From NCBI RefSeq assembly GCF_028372415.1, contig NC_092875.1, forward strand, positions 183,545,522 to 183,609,521: 64,000 nt of DNA, written 5' to 3'. This DNA comes from Notamacropus eugenii. Taxonomy: Eukaryota; Chordata; Mammalia; Diprotodontia; Macropodidae. Made by a program: the position numbers and the translations under genes. Under the pieces are notes generated by a model. It worked only from the letters and a program-made list of their open reading frames with translations. It was not told the DNA's origin and did no database searches. Positions 58,800 through 64,000 of this stretch are shown here, piece by piece. Positions within the stretch are counted from its first letter, which is position 1. Each line of letters opens with the position of its first letter.

Positions 58800-59424
58800 G
58801 GGTTGTTTTAGTGTCAGTCGCCGGCGCGGAGAGTGGTTGCTGCTGGGGCGGCGGCGGTGCTGGAGGAGGGGGAGAGGGAAGGGGGGAGGAAGGGGGAGGG
58901 GCAGGGGAGGGGAGGTCATGTTTGTGTTTGAGGTTGTCAAGTGAAGGAGGGATCCCAGGCGCCGCCGCCGCCGCCGCGCAGGGGTCGCGGTGATTCCGAG
59001 CTGCTGCGGCTGCTTTCCCCAGCGGCAGCCGCCATCAGCAGCTCCGGTGCCGAGCCGGGGCCGGGGCTAGGGTCGGGGCTGGCATCGGCGACGGCGGCGG
59101 CGGCGGCTCCGCAGCTGCAGGTTTGAAGTGGGCTCCGCAGCGGCAGTAACGCCGCAGCCAGCCCGGGGAGGAGGCGGAGCGAGGGGCGAGGCGAGGGAGG
59201 ACCCACGGATAACGCGATCCCCGGGCTGGGGGTGCGGGGAGGGAGGAGGGAGCGTGGGTCCCCTGCGACCTGCCGGGAGCGGAGCCGAGAGGAGCTAGCG
59301 CGGAGGGGAGGGGAGGGAGGGGAGGGGAGGGGAGGGGATGGCGGGGTGGGGGGAGACACTTCCTACTAGTGAGCGCCTCAGCCCTGCTGCAGCCGCCAGA
59401 GCTCCGGTCTCGTAGCCCGACCAG
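58800..59424 (+). other. HIVEP1: Presumed HIVEP1 exon 1 (non-coding, 5' end approximate)
   Basis: The exon should end at CGACCAG|GTAAAAG (GT at 59,425), the best donor in the island facing the coding exon. The start is not visible and 58,800 is a guess. It holds GCC/CGG runs (58,958-58,976; 59,090-59,108) and a long GGGGA tract (59,303-59,340). A weaker alternative donor is CTGCAG|GTTTGA near 59,121. Confidence 0.5.
59338..59415 (+). CDS. Upstream ORF in exon 1, 25 codons
   Basis: An ATG at 59,338 reads MAGWGETLPTSERLS and ends in TAG at 59,413-59,415, nine bases before the presumed donor. Its context GGGATGG has G at -3 and G at +4, a strong Kozak match. If exon 1 is transcribed as proposed, scanning ribosomes should often start here. 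It is a regulatory uORF candidate, not a gene of its own. Confidence 0.45.
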   Translation: MAGWGETLPTSERLSPAAAARAPVS

Positions 59425-59475
59425 GTAAAAGAGAAATCTCACCTCTCGGCAAACCTTTTTAGTGTCGCAGGCTCA

Positions 59476-59505
59476 TTTTTTTTTTTTTGGGGGGGGGGGG
59501 GCGGG
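59476..59505. repeat. T13-G13 homopolymer junction
   Basis: Thirteen T (59,476-59,488) are followed directly by thirteen G (59,489-59,501), then CGGG. It is about 50 bases inside the first intron. Confidence 0.9.
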
Positions 59506-59509
59506 TTCG

Positions 59510-61215
59510 AGGAGGAAAGAAAAGAGGGGGGCGTGAGGAAGACCAGGCCTCAGCTTTCCCATCCCACGGCTTTGTGGGTTTCTCTTTTCCCCCCTTTCTT
59601 CTCCTTTTCCCCCCTCCTTCTTTAAAGTCCATGTTTACTCCCGTCTTCCCCCTCTGGATTGTAGATAAACGCATGCAGTAGTTGTGATTGGAAAGATGGG
59701 CTTGTAGTTGTGTTGGTTCGGGGCTTGCATTTCGGTGGTGCTTGCTAATGAGTTATTGGCTGTGGAAAGGAGAATGAAGGGGGGGTGTGTGTGTGCTAGC
59801 GGTGGGGAGGCTCGGATGCTGCCGCTGCTCTCCTCCTCCTCCTTCCAGCTCCATCGATCTCTCTTTTTCCTCCTCTTCCTCCTCCTCCGCATCCACTCTC
59901 AGGTCTGTCCTGGGTTTGCAGTTCCATCCCCACCCCCCCCAACCCCCCAGTCCTGGCGTATGAAGCGCTTTGTTCAGTGCAGCGTTGCAGAGGGGTTTTC
60001 CCAGGCTCCGCCCTCCACATTCATTCATGTTTTTCCCTTTGCAACTGTCTTTACGCTTTTGATCATGTCATGTTTTTGCTGTATGTAGTAATTTTTTTCC
60101 ATAAAGGAATGATCGTACTGAGCTAGTGTAGGACTGCAGTCTTAAAAATGCCCATCTTTTCACATAAAGATGTTAACGTGGAATGGTAAGCTAGGAAGGT
60201 GGGTAGGCAGTGGTAGGGGTAGAAGGAGGAGATATTAACACGAAATTTACGTTTAAAATTTTGTAGTCCAAATCATGTTGAATTATGTAATTGCATTAAA
60301 ATAAATTGAATAATTGAAGTTCACACTTTAGAAGTCTCAGGTATTGTGACTGTGTATAAAAGGAAATGTAGTTCAAGGAGCTAATGTTATTTTAAACTAA
60401 TTATACTTAATTCTGTATTGGATAAATAAGCAAACAAGATTCCCTGAGTTGTGGCTTATAAACTACTACAGTATAGACAGCCTGACCATATCAGATGCCT
60501 GGCAAATCATTTAGCATATATTATGCCACGATGCTTTACATTCTTCCAAATATTCTTTTTCAGAGAGATTTATAAATATTTTAGTATGGTCATTAATGAC
60601 CAAGCTCGAGGAAGGTAAAAGATATTTAATAGGTAGCTTTTGCCTTCTTTTTCTCAGCGACTTTCAAGCACCAATCCTCACATTTCTAAAAGCTTATATT
60701 ACTGTATCACTGTTCCGAGACATGTCTTTTTCCCCACATATGCCAATTGACTTCCACTATTAGAATTATTTCTTAGCTACATGGTACTTGACTGTTTCAA
60801 ATAATGAATTCCTAGTGACTGGCTCACTAGAAATTAAAAACATTTCAATTCCCCTATTTCTGGCTCTGGGGCCCTTGCATAGTGATCATGCTGTCCTATT
60901 AGAAACAGAGAAAATAATAGTACTTGATGTTTGTTTACCAACTGTCTTTCAAAGGAGCTTAATGAAAAAAGAAAAATCTGCTTTTTAACTGTAGTGTTTA
61001 TTACAAGCTCTATTTAAGTGATTGGGAGAAGTGATGAACTTTTGTAGTTAATCTGTAGTTAATTCGTATTCTAATGCTTCATTGTGGTATGAAGGTGACC
61101 CTGGGTTTTCCATGGAGTTCTTGGTAATTCCTTTCCCTGGAAAGTCTTATTATGGGGCAGTGATGGACTTGACACTGTGTCTCTTTTGATGAGCAGCTTA
61201 ATAGTTGGCTATCAG
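59510..61215 (+). other. HIVEP1: HIVEP1 first intron, 5' part
   Basis: GC-rich until about 60,060, then AT-rich. No repeat landmark and no convincing extra exon were seen. The 126-codon frame at 59,708-60,088 lacks any known domain. Confidence 0.5.
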
Positions 61216-61218
61216 GTG

Positions 61219-61219
<1 letters not shown>

Positions 61220-61256
<37 letters not shown>

Positions 61257-61324
61257 CACACACATACGTTATATATAAATGTATGTCATATGTACACATA
61301 TATGTATATATACACATACATGCA
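61220..61324. repeat. (TA)n/(CA)n microsatellite
   Basis: About 16 TA units, then mixed CATA and CACA units, inside the presumed first intron. Confidence 0.95.
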
Positions 61325-61859
61325 TATCTATTCATGAAATCCCCAGCTAAGGTATAGGTGGAAAGAGTACAAATATTCTTGAAATCACGGATCTATAAAT
61401 TATTCTTGGAGTTGAAGATTACTGTATATAATAAATACATTTTACTGTCCTATTCACTAGTTTATATTTCTGATAATGTATACTTTCAGGATCCAAGATT
61501 TTATTAGTGTGGATGTACCTCTCACTAATGAAGAGTGCAACTGTTGAATTTCCTAGTAGATTGTAGTGGTGAGTTGCTGTGCTTGTAATAATCATCTATT
61601 GATGAAAAGTCTATTAACTTATTTGGTTCTTCTGTGACATAGAAGCCCAATATTTTAATGCATTTCGACAGGATAGGACCCGCTAGAGCTCGTACTCTTA
61701 CTGGTAGAGCCTTAGAAGAACTTTTCTGGTTGTCTTCATGCCAAAATGAAGCATTGGAGGACTTTATTGAAATGTAATGATGTTTTTATAATTGGTAGAG
61801 TCATTTGGAAACTGAGGTGGGGCTGTTTTCCAGTTTTCATGTTAAGGAATCTCAGACCT

Positions 61860-62150
61860 GTAAAATAACTGGATTTAATCACTGCATTCAAATCCCACTT
61901 CTAACATGTATAACCATGGGCAAGTCAATCAGCCTCTCTGGATTTCTGACCTTCAAGTCAGAAAGACCTAGCTTCAAGCCCTGCCAATGCCTGTGTGACC
62001 CTTGGAAAAGTCACTTAACACCTCAGTTTGCTAGCCAACTCTCTAAGGTATAAATTGCACAACAGATGCCAATCTGTTCTGCATTGGTAGAGGGAACTTC
62101 CTCATGGGGGAGTGCCTTAGACCACTGAAATCAGGGATCCTGAACTAATA
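61860..62150 (+). mobile_element. CORE-SINE (marsupial MIR-like variant)
   Basis: CCATGGGCAAGTCAATCAGC, GACCTTCAAGTCAGAAAGAC, GTGTGACCCTTGGAAAAGTC and CATTGGTAGAGGGAACTTCC are present. It is about 270 bases upstream of the start-codon exon. Confidence 0.6.
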
Positions 62151-62453
62151 CCTTTACCTGCCCTACCAGACCACTTCCTGAGGAGGAAATGACATAATGA
62201 ATGCAAAGTACTTTGTAAACTTCAAATCTTGAGATGAACATGTCTGGTCTTACTGCAGCCATCCCTACTACAGGCCAAACTTGAATGGCAGATCAGTGAG
62301 CCATGAAGAGAAAACCCGCCCTCTTTGATGCCTGTTCTTGAATGTCGACTCCTGTCCTAACACTGGAATCTCAGTATATGTTCTAATTTATCATTTAGTA
62401 GTTTTGTTTTCATTTCCGCAGTACATGGATTAACTGACACATTTTGTGAGTTT

Positions 62454-62516
62454 ATGGAGCTACCCTTCCTTGACCTGGTTATACCACCATTTCTAAGAGG
62501 AAAAAGTTGCTTGTGA
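62454..62516 (+). CDS. Upstream ORF in exon 2, 20 codons
   Basis: An ATG at 62,454 (context GTTTATGG: T at -3, G at +4) reads MELPFLDLVIPPFLRGKSC and ends TGA at 62,514-62,516, ten bases before the main ATG. A two-codon ATG-GAT-TAA lies at 62,425-62,433. The close stop makes efficient reinitiation at the main start unlikely, so this uORF could lower HIVEP1 translation. Confidence 0.45.
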   Translation: MELPFLDLVIPPFLRGKSCL

Positions 62517-62526
62517 CAAAGAGAAG

Positions 62527-62566
62527 ATGCCTCGGACGAAACAGATTCATCCCAGAAATCTGAGAG
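62527..62566 (+). CDS. HIVEP1: HIVEP1, N-terminal coding segment (ZAS-family zinc-finger transcription factor)
   Basis: ATG at 62,527 encodes MPRTKQIHPRNLR plus one base (G) of the next codon, so the intron is phase 1. From memory, vertebrate HIVEP1 begins MPRTKQIHPRNLRDKIEE, and the leftover G fits the Asp codon. HIVEP1 (PRDII-BF1) is a nuclear protein of roughly 2,700 residues with two widely spaced C2H2 zinc-finger (ZAS) pairs. It binds kappaB-like sites and regulates immune and developmental genes. None of those domains lie in this window: only 13 of those codons are present. The start context AAGATGC has A at -3. The paralogues HIVEP2 and HIVEP3 begin differently as I recall them. No other gene with this start is known to me. 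Confidence 0.85.
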
Positions 62567-64000
62567 GTAAGAACCTATATAGTTTTCCTTCTAAAAAGAA
62601 TACCATGTGTGAAGAATGAAACTTGCCATATATCTTGCAATGAGATGTCTTGAGTAATGAGAATCGGCAAGATTTGTGGAATGTAACAATGAAACTCAAA
62701 TGGTTTTCAGTGGCAAAATGACTATGCTGTCATTGATAGACATATTAAAGGTCTAAATGTAAGCATCTCTTAGCGGTCAAAAGAAAAGTCTCATTTTGCC
62801 TTTGAATGAACTATCTCACTGACAAAAAGGGCTTCAGTCAAAGTTTTTTTTTTTTTTTTCAATTCAGGAGTTGTATCAGTGTCTCTTGTTTCTTAGGAAG
62901 TGCTTAAGAAAGAATTTATTTGCCTTGATATTTGTCTTCATGATTAGTTTACAAGTTAAAATGCCTGATTTTGAGGTAAAGAACAGCTAGTTCTGATTTT
63001 TAAGTGTTAAATTTGACATTTTTTTGATCTATTACTTACAAAACTTGAAAGCAATACATTTGACCATTTGACCATTGACATATTTCCATCAGGAAATAGA
63101 AGGTCTTTCAGTAGTGGATGGTACGTAATTCACATAAAAAGTGAAAATGAGTACATTTTTTCCTCTATTAGAAGAAGTATAATTTTAATACCAGTACTTT
63201 CCACCTTAAGATTTTAAATCACTTTTTTTTGTTTTTAATGTAAGTAAGGTAAGTGTTTCACTGAATTAGATAATGATCTGCTGAAGCAAACAAGGAAACA
63301 ATTCTAAGCAGATTCCAAAAATGATCTTAGAGAATTTTACCACTGTGGATTTCTTGACTGCTCCCAAAAGTATAAAATGACTTAAAAATAGAACAGATTC
63401 ACTGAAAAGCCCATTTGGGAAACGACAATGTGTGCAACTACTTTTAAGACCATAGGATCACAGATTTAGAGTTGTTGATCGTCTTATGAAGTATAGACCC
63501 CTCACGTTTCAGGCAAAAGCTTATGGTATTTTCCTCCATTTCTGAAAGCTATTTAATAAAACAGAGGGGGCACTCCATCTTTCTTTCACCCCCAAAATAT
63601 ATACTGGGTAAAAGGATTTTAGAACTGTTTCCTTAGCCCAAGCCAAATTGATATATACCCATGCATGCATGAGGATTTCTTTTTAAAGACTGAGTATCTG
63701 AGTGTAAGATTTAACAGACTTATGAAATTCATTTTCAGAGAGATTCAGATAATGTTGTAAATGATGTTTTACTTTTGCTATATTTCAATAAGGTTTTGAA
63801 ATTGGTAGAAATTTTGGTAAAATATTTTACTTAAGAGAGGCACTACTTACTTAAGACTACTAATCTGGAGAATACAGGTCATAGGTTTTTTTTTATATCA
63901 AACATACTTTATAATTCAGAAATTAAAAAGGGAAAAATATTTTGCATTGTGTAGAAGTTATCAGTGGTTTTGAAGCTAACATATGTGAAACAATTGTCCA
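62567..64000 (+). other. HIVEP1: HIVEP1 intron following the first coding exon (runs off window)
   Basis: AT-rich with T-runs (62,845-62,859) and one possible MIR remnant at 63,450-63,510. No further exon was recognised. Confidence 0.6.

Larger units (their letters stand above)
57480..59430. promoter_or_regulatory. HIVEP1: HIVEP1 CpG-island promoter
   Basis: About 2 kb of GC-rich, CpG-dense sequence with many GC boxes (GGGGGCGGGGCC at 57,501; CCCCGCCCCCTGG near 58,148; GCCCCGCCCCG near 58,217; GCCCCGCCCCC near 58,368) and no TATA box. This fits a broad-start, widely expressed vertebrate promoter. It lies about 3 kb upstream of the first coding exon and points to it through the donor at 59,425. 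Confidence 0.85.
62422..62566 (+). other. HIVEP1: HIVEP1 exon 2 (first coding exon)
   Basis: The acceptor is a pyrimidine tract TTTGTTTTCATTTCCGCAG ending at 62,421. The donor is AGAG|GTAAGA with GT at 62,567. The 145-base exon has 105 bases of 5' UTR and 40 coding bases. Confidence 0.85.

Overview
This window is vertebrate nuclear DNA, almost certainly from a marsupial. About 54 kb of repeat-rich intergenic sequence leads into the 5' end of one protein-coding gene, which I read as HIVEP1 on the + strand. The marsupial call rests on the repeats: several ORF1-only LINE-1 relatives (HAL1 type), CORE-SINEs whose 3' tail matches RTE/BovB elements, RTE LINE coding fragments, and very many L2 3' ends and MIR-type SINEs. 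All names come from pattern recognition, with no database search.

Layout. 1-13 kb: a HAL1 5' part (-) cut by the window edge, a LINE tail, SINEs, hAT fragments and L2 pieces. 13.0-21.3 kb: three HAL1 copies, one full-length (+), then a + copy joined tail-to-tail to a - copy with a large internal deletion. 21.3-33 kb: probable LTR remnants, an antisense L1 ORF2 piece interrupted by a SINE with clear target-site duplications, and low-complexity tracts. 33.15-35.9 kb: a full-length HAL1 (-). 36-44 kb: SINEs, an L2 tail split by a SINE, an RTE endonuclease fragment (+), an RTE reverse-transcriptase fragment (-), and the second member of an unnamed repeat pair. 44-54 kb: nested antisense L2 copies carrying SINE and hAT insertions, plus a CT/TA microsatellite.

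From about 54.5 kb the sequence changes: repeats become sparse and CpG rises. A TATA box followed by a consensus splice donor (54,567-54,844) may be an alternative first exon. A large CpG island (about 57.5-59.4 kb) holds GC boxes, a perfect CRE, a CCAAT box and the presumed non-coding exon 1 ending at 59,424. Exon 2 (62,422-62,566) carries the start codon and the first 13 codons (MPRTKQIHPRNLR), then a phase-1 intron running to the window end. The 5' leader carries at least two upstream ORFs and G-rich tracts, which suggests translational control.

No CRISPR array, tRNA gene, rRNA gene or bacterial-type gene was seen. All other long open frames are antisense to retroelements, lie in simple repeats, or are chance frames in the CpG island. 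I found no convincing new biological system. The points most worth a second look are the uORF-bearing HIVEP1 leader, the candidate upstream promoter, the HAL1 inverted pair and the unnamed repeat families.
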